A stretch of 64,000 bases of DNA, taken from positions 10,292,001-10,356,000 of the forward strand of contig CAVNZM010000009.1 in NCBI GenBank assembly GCA_963693365.1, read 5' to 3'. Source of the DNA: Amoebidium appalachense. Lineage: Eukaryota; Ichthyosporea. Positions 1 through 30,460 of the stretch are shown here, piece by piece. Positions within the stretch are counted from its first letter, which is position 1. The number at the start of each line of letters is the position of its first letter. The translations under genes were made by a program, and so were the position numbers. The notes beneath the pieces were generated by a model. It ran no database searches. It had not been told where the DNA came from and worked only from the letters and a program-made list of their open reading frames with translations.

Positions 1-655
1 AACCAATAAGTCGGTTATACCCGATTGGTTGTTGTGGCAAATAGATTGAATCCCCCAACACTCCATATTGCATCGCGACAGTCAAATTAGGAGATGTGTG
101 TCTCTCATTTGCTATGCACCAGAGTTCTGGTGGGATTTGGAGACCGCAGTTATGATAATAATATATATATCTGGTCTTCCAATCGCGCAATGTCTTGTTT
201 GGAAAAAACAACTCTAATATTGAACTTGATCTAATGTATTTTAACCATTAATATAATTAATATTAAATATTATTGTATGCATGTACATATTGCCAACGTG
301 CAGCCCTAGGCCTGTGACGTAAATTTCTAATTGATATTTTGCCGGCCTTGGTACCGGTGCTTGCAGGAGCTGAAGGCCCAATAGCGTACTAGAAGTTATC
401 ACAGGCCCAGGCTTCAGAGCTTCACGTGCATGCATGCTATTAAAGTGCCAAGGATATCTAAGCATGAAAATCTGAGATTACTGCTCTGTGGGGACTCATA
501 AGGCGGTGCTCTATAGCCCAATCATATTAGCACGTAACCTTCGAAGGAAGTTTAACCAATCGGATCAGCTCACACTCGTTTTTTCACATTCCACGATAGG
601 CGTCGCGAAAATATGTCTTTTTTTTTTTTTCTTTTTGTGGGGGGCGGAGGATTCA

Positions 656-716
<61 letters not shown>

Positions 717-1954
717 TGGAGGGAGGGGAAGGGGGGGGGGGGGGGGGGGGGGGGGGATGGATGAAACTACATACTGCATGTAAATGCGAAGTTGATAAAG
801 AGCTACATTTCCAGGGAGGTTACACTTCCACAACTGTTGGGGCTTTGAGGTGAATTATCATGTTTCCGTCGAATAAATCCAGTCAAAAGAAAAAATTATC
901 ATGGCAAAAAAAAAAAAATGGCGGGGTCTTCTGTACACTTCTATTCAATCAAAGTCACTTGAATACAATAGCTCGAGCTCCCCTGGGGGACTCCAGGGGC
1001 AGGGCCGCGGGGTGCCTGGGTGGGGTCCCCGCCTCCCCGGCAGGCAGTACATCCAGGCCTCTGACTAGAGCTTGGATATCTGTCTATATTACATATTCCT
1101 ACGAAAAAGGTTTGGTTGTTGCCAACTTGTTGGGTGTATCTTCAGCTGCAGGAGTCGACATATTTGTCGGCGAGCTGTGGCTGTGTAGACAGCTGTCAAT
1201 AACATCTGCGGTTATAAAGGATATAAGGATTGACGGGGGTTTTTTTTTTCGCGATGTCATATGAATCAGCACATGTACATACACATGTACATAATCTGTG
1301 TTACATATGCATCCATGAAAGTCGACGTTTTCTCACTATCGATATCTATTCTCCGTGACAAGGACAAAACAAAAACGCTTAGATCTACCTGTTGACTTAC
1401 ATGTGCATGGCCGCGGCTAGTGTATTCTTCAAGCGAAAGGAGCACATACGTCCTTACATATGATATCGATACATGAACAAATTGTAAATGTTACATAAAG
1501 ATCGACCTTCTGAGTATTGCGTATGACTGGGAGTCACTTGCCAATAGCTACCTATAACTCATATGCACACATGTAGTTCAGGCATACGGGGCACCCCAAC
1601 GTTAACGTTCATCGTTGAATTCGAATGCCATGCCTTTCAAAATGAACAAAGGTTTGGACAGATGACACAGACATTTGGGTAGATATAGGTGTCATCCGCC
1701 CAAGTATTCGCAGCACAGTGTTGGGGAACAAAATACCCAACATCATTTGGCACACATCGGCCGGCTGCTATAAACGTTGCTACATGTGACGATCAACTCT
1801 CTCTGCAACTCTTTGCACCGTACTACAGTTACCAGGACAGAGAGAGATTCATACTATCATCAAATACGAAGGACCACCACTGCGAGCGCTCACATCCGCA
1901 CCGTGCAGTATCACACTCTTGCTACCCAGGATAACTACACGTATTGCACACACC
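1..1954. other. Left flank without a supported gene
   Basis: No reading frame here has a start, coding-like composition and usable splice sites together. The stretch is of mixed composition with a GC-rich islet near 965-1050, a G60 run at 656-715 and a second G-run near 731-756. The frames crossing the G-runs are pure Gly or Pro translations of the homopolymer. A weak palindrome at 1-31 is noted but not called. Confidence 0.6.
656..756. repeat. Poly-G tract, G60 plus a shorter second run
   Basis: Sixty consecutive G at 656-715, a short purine interruption, then a second G-run to 756. It is preceded by a T-run at 618-630. Such runs are potential G-quadruplex or replication-stall sites and are hard to sequence, so the exact length is uncertain. 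Confidence 0.9.
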
Positions 1955-3312
1955 ATGCTTCAATATGGCCGTTGCATGTCTCGGGCACTGCAGAGCACCA
2001 TGGCTTCCAGAGTGCAAGCAGGTATGTTTCAATCCTTCCCCATATGCATGTTGCACCCACACCCCCACCTTAGTTACCTTAATTGGCTGTGATCATCCAC
2101 GGGCCGTGCATATATGGCCACCCACACCACCACTCTATGGGCAAGAATTGTATGAGCGACTCATGATAACCGGTATATTAGATACTACAATACTACTATT
2201 GAGGGAAATGAAGTGATACGTATCGATACTTAGAGCGTTATTGGCTAAGTAAAGTTGGTACTGAATTCATCGATGCAAGCATGGGCTTACTCTGGCAAAT
2301 ACTGAAAAAAAAAGAAGAAGAAAAAAAGGAAAGATGTTTTGCACATCAGGGCCTCCCCCCCCCCCCCCCCCAAAAAAAAAAAAAAAAAAAAAAACCTTAC
2401 TAGAACAACAGTCGAATCTGTTTGAAATGAATCCCCCCCCCCCCCCCCCCCCCCATCCCCCCCCCCCCCCCCCCCACGGACCTCCTCGAGTTTTCTTCCT
2501 AACACCGGTGCAAAATCACCCCTGCTCTTGCGTTTATTCTCCCTCTCCACCACACACGGCCACTCTACATCACCCCCCCCCCCCCCATCTCTAAATTAAA
2601 CCCTAAGGGACATCACTACACTAAATTAAAACAAACACCTTGGTCTCCCCATTTATTAACCTCATTTAATACCTTCCATATATAGGCATTTTCAGCACCC
2701 TCCAACGTGCAACCCTTGCCAGCCTCGCCACCCACCAGCATCCCCCCCTCCGAACAGATTTCCATCCAAAACCATCTTCACCCCCTCCTTTCCACCGACA
2801 CACCCATCCGGGCTGAAACCTCAATCACCGCACACGTGTGGAAGCACAATCCCCTTATCGCAAACGGTTGTTTGGTGAGCACCCCCGCATTCGCCAACAC
2901 AAACGGTCAGAGCACAGTGTACAGCACACCATTCAAGATTGAACGCAGAGAGTTTCAACTGCGTGTGACTGCGACTCCGTGTGTGTGGCAACAGATGGGA
3001 GGGGATCCCGTTACCTCCGTCACATCTCTAGATGTGGAGATTGTTGCTCCTTACTCTACACACAGAGGGAGGGAGTTTGAGTGTGACTGGTTGGAGATTG
3101 GAAGGGAAGTGGGTGTGTTGCTTATCGAGGAAGGGAGGGAGAGAGATGTGGGCAAGTGGGTGCATATGGTGTATGAGAGAACAGGTACACACACTGTCGA
3201 TAATTGGTGGGGAGGGGAGGCGCAGTCACTGAAGTTTTGGGTTTATGCGCGAGACCTGGGCCGCGAAGTAAATTACAACAAGTTGTTTGGTGTGGTCCCC
3301 AAAACCAACTGA
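1955..3312 (+). CDS. Hypothetical two-exon protein with presequence-like N-terminus
   Basis: Exon 1 is 1955-2021, with ATG in the context CACACCATGC, and exon 2 is 2696-3312, ending in TGA. The intron (2022-2695) starts gtatgt and ends in a pyrimidine-rich ttttcag. Exon 1 ends in phase 1 and exon 2 opens with the two bases needed, giving 227 residues without a break. I chose this start because exon 2 has no ATG before about position 2994. Residues 1-22 are rich in Arg, Ser, Ala and Gln with no acidic residue, as in a mitochondrial presequence. A Pro/Ser-rich linker follows, then a Trp-containing, beta-rich-looking domain ending WGGEAQSLKFW..VNYNKLFGVVP. I do not recognise a family. The intron contains a C-run joined to an A-run (2356-2395). 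The exon structure is inferred; the exon 2 frame is the solid part. Confidence 0.55.
2356..2477. repeat. C-run/A-run junction and further C-runs in intron
   Basis: A C-run runs directly into about 22 A (2356-2395), followed by two more C-runs to 2475. It lies inside the intron proposed for the 1955-3312 gene. The same C-then-A polarity recurs elsewhere in the window, for example at 32173-32215 and 56527-56562. Confidence 0.85.
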
Positions 3313-3918
3313 AACATGAGCATACCACTTAGCTCGCATATCTTCTAATAACACGTTTTAATATGTACATACTGTATTTTGAAGATAAAATGATATTTTC
3401 TGAAATGATTGTCGGCGTGCACATGATTTCTGTAGAGGATTTCTGGCAAAATGCACGTGCAGGCAGGATATGCCATGTTGCAGTTGGAACTGGGCTGGCA
3501 CCGGTCACATCATATGATAAAATCCAAAACGACAAGTAATTGCATTAATACTTAAGAAATTTCTGTCATACGTAGTGCACAATGTAGCACCCCTTGCTCC
3601 TCCTTGTTATCAACCCCAACCTGATCTCCTCCTCCCTCTCTCCCCTCCCCACGCGCACACAAACACGCCTTTTCAAAAGCACATTCTTCTGTGTGAGTCG
3701 TTATAACTCATTTACAGTTTCTCAGAACACCTTGTCTATCCCCCCCCCCCCCTCCCCCAACCACCACCAAAAAAAAAATTAAAAAAACTAAAAACATAAA
3801 AAACCCTAAGGATTGTCTCCCGGGCTCATCGTGTAGTAACGTCCCAAATAGATTTAAGGATATAGGGAATTAAAATCATTTAGCGCTTCCTTCCCCTAAC
3901 CTATTCGAATCCCCTATA

Positions 3919-4460
3919 ACTCTCCCCCCTCTCTCTCCCCCCTCCCTCCCTCTCCCTCGCTCTCTCTCTCTCTCTCCCTTTCTCCCTCCCCTCCCCCTCC
4001 CTCTCTCGCTCTCAGTCTCTCCCTCCCTCCCCACCCCCCTGTTCCTCTCTTCCTCCCTCCCTCTCTCTCCCTCTCCCTCCCTCCCTCCCTCTCTCCCTCC
4101 CTCTCCCTCCCTCTCCCTGTCTCTCTCTTTTCTCTCCCTCTCTCTCTCTCCCTCTCTCCCGCTCCCCCCCCCCCCCCCCCCTCTCTCTCCCCCTTAATCT
4201 CTTAATCCCACTCTGAATCTCTTTCTCCTTTCTCTCCCCTCAACACGAAACTCTTCCTACCTCCCGGGCCTCCCCCCCTCCCCCCCCCCTTTCTCTCCCT
4301 CGAGCTTCCTCCCCTTAACCCCGCCCAACCCCCCCCCCCCTCCCCCCCCTCCCCCCGCCCCCCCTCCCCCCCCCCCCCCCCTTCTCCCCTCCCCCAGCTC
4401 TCCTTCTCAAGTTCTCTCATCCCCCCTCCGAGGCTCTGTCTCCTTCTCCCCTCTCCCCCC
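3919..4460. repeat. Polypyrimidine tract of about 540 bp
   Basis: The + strand is almost exclusively C and T for about 540 bases, built from CT, CTCC and CCCTC units with embedded C-runs. It lies between the 1955-3312 gene and the SET-like gene. Homopurine/homopyrimidine stretches of this kind can form triplex (H-DNA). No coding signal is seen. Confidence 0.85.
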
Positions 4461-4801
4461 GGCTAAAATGGCCAAAGTTCTGGTGTTGAGAGCCTGTTGA
4501 ACAACCCCGAAACCAGTGCTCGGATTGCGAGATTGCCATATTTGGGTATAAATGTCGGTTGTTGTTGCATTTTATAGTAACAATGCACCCAAACAAATAT
4601 GGAATAAAGCTTTCATGATAAGCACTTCGCTAATTAGCAAGCAACACACAACTTACTGTCACCGTCTTTGGACACTTCGCAACTGCGTCGTTCAAATTCC
4701 CTCCCACTTTAGGTGCTTCCGTGGAAACTTCCAACACTTTTTTTTTCTTTTTCTGTCTATTGTTTTTCTTCCTAACCCACGCCTCTCCACCAAACGACAA
4801 C

Positions 4802-5765
4802 ATGGTTAAAACCAATAACAAACGCCTGAAAACAGACAGCGAAGGTGATGGCCTTCCGGAGGGTGCAATACAGTCTCAGTGATTACGACACCAAGAAGAC
4901 GTTTTACTTTGTCAAGTATAGAGATGAGCACACACATGCACTTCTTCAAGCGTGGTTTACAGAGGAGGAAAAGGAGTTAATTACTAGGGAGGAAGCACCC
5001 GTTCCCTACGGTGTGTCTACTGATGAGCGCACTTGTAGGTGTCAGTGTTGGGGGTATGTGCACAATCAAATCTCACAGGCATGCAAAAGGGGGATGTGTT
5101 ACTTTGTCGATTTGGATAACATGGAAACTGTCGATGGATTGGTAGTTGCCTTGGGTGTGAGCTCTGCAAGTAGCAGCGGGATTCGGGATGTGATTTCAAA
5201 AAAGGTGAAAGAAGGCAAAAGGAGGGAAATTGCAAACGAATACGAAAAATCAAGAAAGGAAGGGACGGCAGGAGAGGCGAAAGGGTCTTCGGATTTCTTC
5301 GTATACCGTTAGTTGATAAATCAGCGGCATGTTTTTCTGGCAGGAGAGAAAAAAGACAAGACATCATCTTGTTATGTGGCGTGGTTGGGACCTGCTCAGA
5401 ACGGAAGGATGTACTTTGAAAAGGAGGGAATGCAACTTGCTTTGGGAGTTTTTGCAGTGCGAGACATCCCAGAAAACGTTCCTTTGTTTGATTACAAGGG
5501 GGTTACCCGCCCGCAAAATGCTCTTGCAATTAACATCTATGTTGTAGCAAACACCATCGTTCGTGTGCCCGAAGACATGCCGTTTCGTTACGTTGTCGAT
5601 GCATCCGAGCCTCAATTCTCATCTATTGGAAGGTATGTACAATCGGCCAATGAGCCATGGAAAGCAAATGTGGAGGCGTACACCATGCCATGTTGCCAGC
5701 GCATATTTTACTACACGACAAGAGCAGTTAAGGCAGGCAAAGAGCTGAAGAGTTTATTGCAGTAG
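4802..5765 (+). CDS. SET-domain-like protein gene, split by an in-frame TAG; intron or decay
   Basis: One frame is open from ATG 4848 to 5765 except for a single TAG at 5310-5312. The C-terminal part (about 5344-5765) reads like a SET methyltransferase fold. An ALGVFAVRDIPENVPLFDYKG block matches the N-terminal GxGVFA motif. A later FSSIGRYVQSANEPW block aligns with the R-[FY]-[IV]-NHSxxPN region, and RIFYYTTRAVKAGKEL with the end of the fold. The catalytic-pocket NHS is replaced by QSA and the final Tyr is missing, so activity is doubtful. An upstream ATG at 4802 (MVKTNNKRLKTDSEG) lies in another frame. Introns could reconcile everything: 5170-5343 (donor gtagca, acceptor tttttctggcag) removes the TAG in frame, and 4845-4961 would join the 4802 start. 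Alternatively the gene is a pseudogene. The substrate is unknown. Confidence 0.5.
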
Positions 5766-6016
5766 TGTGTGTGTGTGTGTGTGTTGGGGGGGAGGGGGGG
5801 GGGAGGGGGGGGGGGGGGGGCTTGCAGCTCCAGACAATCACATGGAAACGCACGTACCACCTTCAGATATACGTACTCGTACATACATATTGATAAGAAA
5901 ATTAATACAGATAATCCTAGGCAAGGGGATAGGGGGAGGGATGGGGCGGTGGTGGTGGTGGTTGGGGGGGGGGGGGGGAGGGAGGGAGGGTAAACATGCA
6001 CACATCCCCATGATCA

Positions 6017-6022
6017 AATAAA
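6017..6022 (+). promoter_or_regulatory. Poly(A) signal AATAAA downstream of the SET-like gene
   Basis: A canonical AATAAA lies about 250 bases after the stop at 5765 on the same strand. It is the first such hexamer after the gene, so it is the likely cleavage signal, which would support transcription of the locus. Confidence 0.4.
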
Positions 6023-6310
6023 GCTACCTCGGGGCCTCTGGCCCTGGTTAATTAGCAGTATCTATCTCACCCCCACCCCCCCCCCCCCTCCTCCCGATAC
6101 CCCCTCCCCTCACTTCAGCCGTGCACAAGGCACCCCGCCCACTGAAATGGCATAACTATAACGTACCACGTGCACATGTACACTCACCCCACCACCACGC
6201 GTCTACACACCCTCACACACACTCACACCACCGTTTGCATGCTCAGCCCAACCTCCCTTCCATCACCACCACGAGTCCCATGTATACAGGGGGTGGAGGG
6301 AAGGGGTGGT

Positions 6311-6386
<76 letters not shown>

Positions 6387-7441
6387 AGAGTTGCGGACAA
6401 TTAGGGGTGGTGATCATGAGCGCCAAGAAGTTGAAATGCCACAAATTTATATGAGACACGAAAAACGAAATTATATTCCTGCTTTTTCGAAAAAAATTAT
6501 AACAAAAGATACTTCAAACTTTTTGGATTCAGTTTATTCGTGCGGTGCGCACAGGCAGATGCTTTACGTATATATAGTATCGTTAGAGGGGTTCCTGTAT
6601 ACTGTATACCTCCACAAAATAACGGTGTTGGGATTACACCGGAGTGAGCCGGGTTTTGAGAGAGAAAGGCAGAGGGGGGCCGGGGGGAGGGGTGGGGATG
6701 GGGGGGGGGGGGTTTTTTTTTTCTTTTCCCCCCTCTCATACACAGATGTATGCATGCATGTGCAATGGAAAATATGACGGTTCACTTTATTCTTTATACC
6801 CAACACGATTGCTGCGTGGGCTGTTAGCAAGGCCTCCTATATACCAGCATTATTCCCATTATCTATGGCTGCCACGCTGTTTTCAAGCCTTTTTATTGTA
6901 AAAGCGTTTATTAATTATTATTATTATTCTTAAATAATAGTACATGAAAGTGCATTAACATAAAAATGAAAGTTTATAATACAACATCAAATACCACATC
7001 CCGCGGTCTCAGACCAGTTGAGGGGACTTTCGAAGCCCTCCCAGCAACGCAATAATTGTTTGATATATACTTCATAACTCGTACCCTATTTTCCCAACTC
7101 ATATCACACAAAAATTTATAAAGTAACTAAAAAAGTAGGAATATAGCACGTTGATCATAAACGTTTTTATGTTACATAGAGATTAGTAACAACGATAAAG
7201 ACACGTGCAACACACGTGCAATACCCATCTGGCCTAAACTTCGGGGACATAAAACGGCAAAACCATATCCATCCGAATATCCGTCGTCACAAAGTTAAAC
7301 CAACATGTGGCTCACGAACCAATGGAAATCAGCGGTTATTTGCTTCGCAGGCCAAATATCCAATCACCAAGCTTGTTTGGCTGGTTGTTTACCATCAGCC
7401 AACCAAAACCGTTCTGTCCCTTTTCAAGCACCGTGGGCGAA

Positions 7442-7520
<79 letters not shown>

Positions 7521-7668
7521 GGGGAGGGGAGAGGGGGAGAGGTTGGGGGGGAGGGGGAATAGTAGTTTAGTACACAGTACAGGGGTCACTCACTATTAAG
7601 ATAACAGGTAAATACGGTTTAGGGTCTAAAATCTTAAGGTTTCTCGGCCGTAGGGTTCATTATCTTAT

Positions 7669-7720
<52 letters not shown>

Positions 7721-7805
7721 TGCCCACCCGCTTGCCCCGCCCGCCTGCCCCGGTCTTGTAGGTCCTTCTTCTGGGCTGCGGGGGGTTTTTTTTTTCTTTT
7801 TTTTC

Positions 7806-7850
<45 letters not shown>

Positions 7851-8010
7851 ACTCACACAGTGCACCGTGACACGGATACACGGAGACACCCACACACCCA
7901 CATTGTGATACACACGTGCACACACACACACACACACCAAGTTCACAAACATACCCAGTGGTAGACGAGCACACAATCCAAATGAACACAGACAAATGAA
8001 CACATTCTCG

Positions 8011-8049
<39 letters not shown>

Positions 8050-8756
8050 CAACAACAACAAAAGACAAAAAAAAAAAAAAAAAAAAAAAAAACCTACCCG
8101 CCCATAAAAAGGACGCACAGGACAGGGAGGGGGAAGGGGGGAGGTTGGGAGAAGACGCACACAAACACGTGCAACGTCACACCGACACACACGCAAACAG
8201 TGTCACACACACACACCACACACACAAAGACACCGAGTGACAAGCGAGCACAAAATCCAAATGTACACACAGATATATGCACACAATTTCGCACAGCCCC
8301 TTCCCCCTCCCCCCTCCCCCCTCCCCCGCCTCCCCCCCACACAAAAAAAAAAACCTCCCCGTCCATAAAGAGGGCCCACAGGACGGGGGGGGGGGGGGGG
8401 GGGGGGGGGGGAGGGGGCGGGGAGGGGGGAGGATACGCACACACACACCGTGCACCGTCACACGGACACACAATTTCATTGTGATACACAACTGCACACA
8501 CACACACACACACAGACACACACACAGTGACAAACGAACACAAAAACTAAATGTACACACAGATCTGCACACATTTTTGCACAGAAAGGTGCATAGTAGA
8601 GTCGGGGAGTCCTTGTCCGGGCACCGTGGGCCCATTAATGTAAATCGTTACACTCTTTCTTAGCCGGTTGCACACACACACACACACACGTACACACACA
8701 CATACACACACACAAACACACACACACACACTTGAAGGCCAGGACACTCACCCACC

Positions 8757-8795
<39 letters not shown>

Positions 8796-9428
8796 TGTAC
8801 ACACACACACATTGACTTTTTCGGTCTGTTGATTGGTAACGAAGCTAACCAGACAAGAAATATGATCTGCTGCACAGAAGGGCTTTTCTTGTGCACAGCC
8901 TAATAATAATATGATACTAGACTAGACTAATTATAAGTAAGAAAGCCACAGCCTCACCTCCGAATCCCCCCGTCCCTCCCTCCCCCCCCCCCCCCCCCCT
9001 TTCCGCGTTATCTTATTTTCCTACCAGCCTCGGTAGCCCCTAGAATCTCAATTTTTTTCAAAAAATCTAGTGCTATTTATCTTATAGGTGAATTATCTTA
9101 ATCCTGAATGACCCCTGTAAATAGGTACGAGGTCAGAATTTGGTAACCGTAGGTACTAAAGTGCAAACCCATTTGGTTGTTTGATTGCAGTATAGTGCTG
9201 GACTGCAGCGACAGGACAGTAACAGATGATACTGAACACGTGTTCGTTAGTTTGGGTCTTAACAAAACCGGGGGGGAGGGGGGGGGGGGGGGGGTGATAC
9301 ATACCACAAAGCTCCTGCCCAGATTTGGCTTTCCAGTATAAGTGACGGTATCTTGCAAGCACGTGATCGTGCCTCCACCCAATTGGACAGGGTCCGTAAC
9401 AACCAACGACCCATTCACTGGTGTGACG
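6023..9428. other. Repeat-dominated intergenic region
   Basis: No supported gene. It holds a long G-run at 6327-6385, a (GT)n array at 7446-7519, C- and G-runs at 7671-7850, diverged repeats at 7735-8600 and CA-rich DNA to 8815. The 6890-7440 stretch is AT-rich unique sequence without coding signal. The 9100-9420 segment has one minus-strand frame of coding-like composition, discussed with the gene at 9429. Confidence 0.6.
7735..8600. repeat. Diverged ~300-bp repeats with C/A or G homopolymer cores
   Basis: Three related blocks (about 7855-8140, 8160-8395 and 8440-8590) share a CA-rich segment. They also share a stretch containing gtgacaaacgagcacaaaatcc and atgtacacacagat. The first two then have a C-run, an A-run and a cccataaa..gg..cacaggac motif. 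An inverted relative of the last motif lies at 7735-7800. This looks like a decayed tandem duplication. Confidence 0.6.
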
Positions 9429-9795
9429 TCACTCGATTGAAACTGTGTACAGGCCGGTGGCCTGCAGGTATCTTTTGCAGTTATAGGCCGACCACGTGCA
9501 AGAACACCACCCGAGTTTTCCCTCGATTTTGACTTTAGAAGTTGTGGGGTTGAATGTAAGGAGGGTGTCTGCGCCTGCTACCTCAGTAGTGTAAAGGAAG
9601 TTGCCATAAACGGGGTGGGCCAGGAAGAGAGAATAGCCGGAGATGGTGGTGTCTGTGAGATCGAAGGTAGTGCGTGCCTGAGGGGGTGATGGAGATAGGT
9701 TAGGATACGGCGAGGGGGAGGGGAGGGGGGGGGGGGGGGGGGGGAAGGAAGGGGGGAAGGGGGGGGGGGGGGGCAGAGGAGGAGGAGGAGCAGGA

Positions 9796-9831
<36 letters not shown>

Positions 9832-10182
9832 CATGTGTGTATATGTGTGTTTGTGTTTGTGTACACGGTGTGTGTGTGTGTGTGTGTGTGTTTTTGTATG
9901 TTGTGTGTGTGTATGCTTGCGAGGGGAGGCCGGCAGTGATGGGGGCAGGGGGAGGAGGGGGATAGGGGGAGGGGAGGCAAGGGGGTTTTCAAGAAGGAGA
10001 GAAGGCAACATAATTTACACATACATAAGCTTTAAGGGTTCACGCCCACATCCATCCACACCCACCCACATGCACACACATTCTTACCTTCTGTGAGTGT
10101 TTGCGAGTCTGAGTGAGCGCTTGCGAGTGTGAGCGAGTGAGCACGTGTGAGTGAGTTGACCTCATGGGTGTGTGTGCCAGTG

Positions 10183-10222
<40 letters not shown>

Positions 10223-10244
10223 TGTGCACGTGTGTGTGTATGCA

Positions 10245-10276
<32 letters not shown>

Positions 10277-10300
10277 TGCACATGTGGGAGGGGCCCGGGG

Positions 10301-10335
<35 letters not shown>

Positions 10336-10928
10336 TAGGGGGGCGAGGGAGGGAGGGAGAAGCCCCGGGGAGAAGGTCACTCCCAATAGTATGGCATATA
10401 CTAGCACTACCCCAAAAAAATTTATCATGCAGTTGTTTACAACTTTTCCTGTACAGTTTTACACAGTTTGGTTGGATCTACTCGTGTACAACTTTGCTCT
10501 GGAAAAGAGTGTTATGCATTTCGGAGTCTGGATGGAATTGCTGTTGGTCTCAGTAGGTCAGCTCATGACAAGAGTTCGATACCTGCCAGTCGGAACTTGG
10601 CAAAGAAAGCCACACAATACGTACCCATGTTTTTATAAAACACACCAAAAAAATCAGGAATAGATGTGTGTTGATGATACATACATGCATTCATTTTTAT
10701 TTGAATATCATGACCCCACAACCATAAAAATCGGTAGCCTAGCGGCAAGTCTCAAGAGTCACAACAATACATATTCTCATTCATTCATCCCCGTGCCCAT
10801 TGAACTGATATATAAACAGTCTGAAATGTAAAGAATCAATGCACTTCAAGGCTACTTAGCACTAAGGTCAGCCATGGGAGCATCATTGCTACGTAATAAC
10901 TTTACCTGAGCATTGCACTCAAAAACGC

Positions 10929-11015
<87 letters not shown>

Positions 11016-11881
11016 CGCGTGTGTGCGCGTGCGTGTGTGTGTGTGTGTGTGCGTGCGTGCTGTGTGTGTGTCTGTCTGTGAAGATGTGTGTGGGTGTGTG
11101 CTCTGTAAAATGTCAACCAGATACGCACGTTGTTCCACATAAAGAATCTTTCTCTTACAATCTGTCGTTCGATTCGCATACATACACACACATACCCGAA
11201 ACCGATCTCAGACCCTGCCAACTGCCACCACAACTCATTATGATGGTCTTCATTTTGAGACACGTATATACTTCAAACCCACACCATCCCTTTTATGGTA
11301 ACAAATACACCGATAACACTGACCCTACCCCATCCCCCTTGTGTTCTCCGACAATCCTTCCTGCCATGAACAAGTAAACAACAAACAGGCTCAGTAAGGA
11401 ATTTGACAGAAAAAAACTTACACACTTCCCCCCCCCCCCCCCCCCCCCCCCCCCCCACTAATTGATCGATGTTACGCCTACAACGAACATATACAGAGGG
11501 GACTGCCGCACACACAACTTGCTTTGCGTGTCGATGCTCCCACAGATTCACTCCCCCCTCCACACCTGAAGCCTCCACACCCCCAACATCACTTCCCTCC
11601 TCTGTTTTCGTGTTCGTTTCTTCAATTTTCACGTCGGTTTTCTGATTTGAGTTAGATGAAGATGGGGATTGGCGTAAGGAATTACCAGGGGGGGATGGGT
11701 AGTCGTAAATGAGTTTAGTGGATTTGGTGGTCGGCTGTGGTTTGCGTTGCTCAGAGAGTGGAGGGGCACGGGTGGGTGCTGGGGTAACGGCAGGTGACTG
11801 TGTGTGTGTGTAGACGCGCGTGTGTGTAGACGTGTGTGTGTAGACGTGTGTGTGTAGACGTGTGTAGACGTGTGTGTAGAC

Positions 11882-11946
<65 letters not shown>

Positions 11947-12237
11947 CTGTGTGTTATTTGTGCCCAAGTGTGAGTGTTTGGGTGGGTTGGTGGAGAATAC
12001 ACGCATGTTAGGGCTTGCACAGCTTCAAATGCAAACGACCATCATAATGATAATCAAACCAGACAGCTTAAGGTAACTTGGGGGATGGATTTTGATTAGC
12101 TTAAATTTGAGGGTGCGCATCAGATCGAGATCGACCAAATTCCATAATTGATCCAGCTGGTCAATCGAGGCCGGAAGGTTCGAAAGTTCAACTTTCAATA
12201 GCAACCCCATGTCATTTGTGAGAGAATTCACGCACAT
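9429..12237 (-). CDS. Hypothetical protein, partial multi-exon model
   Basis: Three minus-strand segments look coding. (1) 12237 to about 12084 starts ATG GLLLKVELSNLP-like and carries a leucine-rich LPASIDQLDQLWNLVDLDL segment reminiscent of one leucine-rich repeat. (2) 11797-11566 is bounded by a (CA)n..cag acceptor and a TCAG|gtgtgg donor, and encodes a Pro/Ser-rich then acidic stretch (TKLIYDYPSPPG..KIEETNTKTEEG). (3) 9677-9429 has a ctcag acceptor and a TGA stop, and encodes FDLTDTTISGYSLFLAHPVYG..KVKIEGKLGWCSC. Phases between segments 2 and 3 do not match directly, so at least one exon between 11566 and 9677 is missing, or they are different genes. I recognise no family. It is transcribed in the same direction as the MTMR9-like gene upstream, with about 370 bases between them. 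Confidence 0.35.
10930..11069. repeat. (GT)n array with GC-containing variants
   Basis: A nearly perfect GT tract with interspersed gcgc steps toward its right end. It lies between exon segments of the 9429-12237 gene. A second tract at 11882-11942 is preceded by several copies of tgtgtgtagacg (11805-11882), a 10-14 bp minisatellite. Confidence 0.8.
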
Positions 12238-12607
12238 ACCGGGGGAGAAAATGAAATTTCGATTATAAAGTGGGGGTTAGTTAGTTGGAGCTCATGTATG
12301 TGTACCTGTGAAAAAATCGGGTTCAAGCTGCTCGTTTTAGCTTAGCGTAAGCACATATGGAGGGGGTAGAAATTGATTCTTCCAAGGGCTGACACATCAA
12401 TATCCATTATGTAATTACCCCCCCACTTTATCAGTAGGATTTTTCTTTCAGGGCAAGTTTGTGCGTTCATTCTCTCTGGATCTAGCTTGGAAAGTATGAC
12501 ATAAAAAAATGAGCCCCGAAAAAGACAAGTTTCGCCGACTCGCAGACTGGAATTTGATCGATCTGATGAGTTGGATCCCCTGCACCGTGGCGTCGGTAAA
12601 CCATTCA

Positions 12608-30460
<17,853 letters not shown>

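Noticed and set aside
1-31. Terminal inverted repeat (aaccaat..attggtt) at the window edge
   Set aside because: Arms of about 7-8 bases are expected by chance, and no partner or transposase-like frame is present.
656-853. Poly-Gly and poly-Pro reading frames over G/C runs
   Set aside because: Homopolymer translations; length tracks the run, not a protein.
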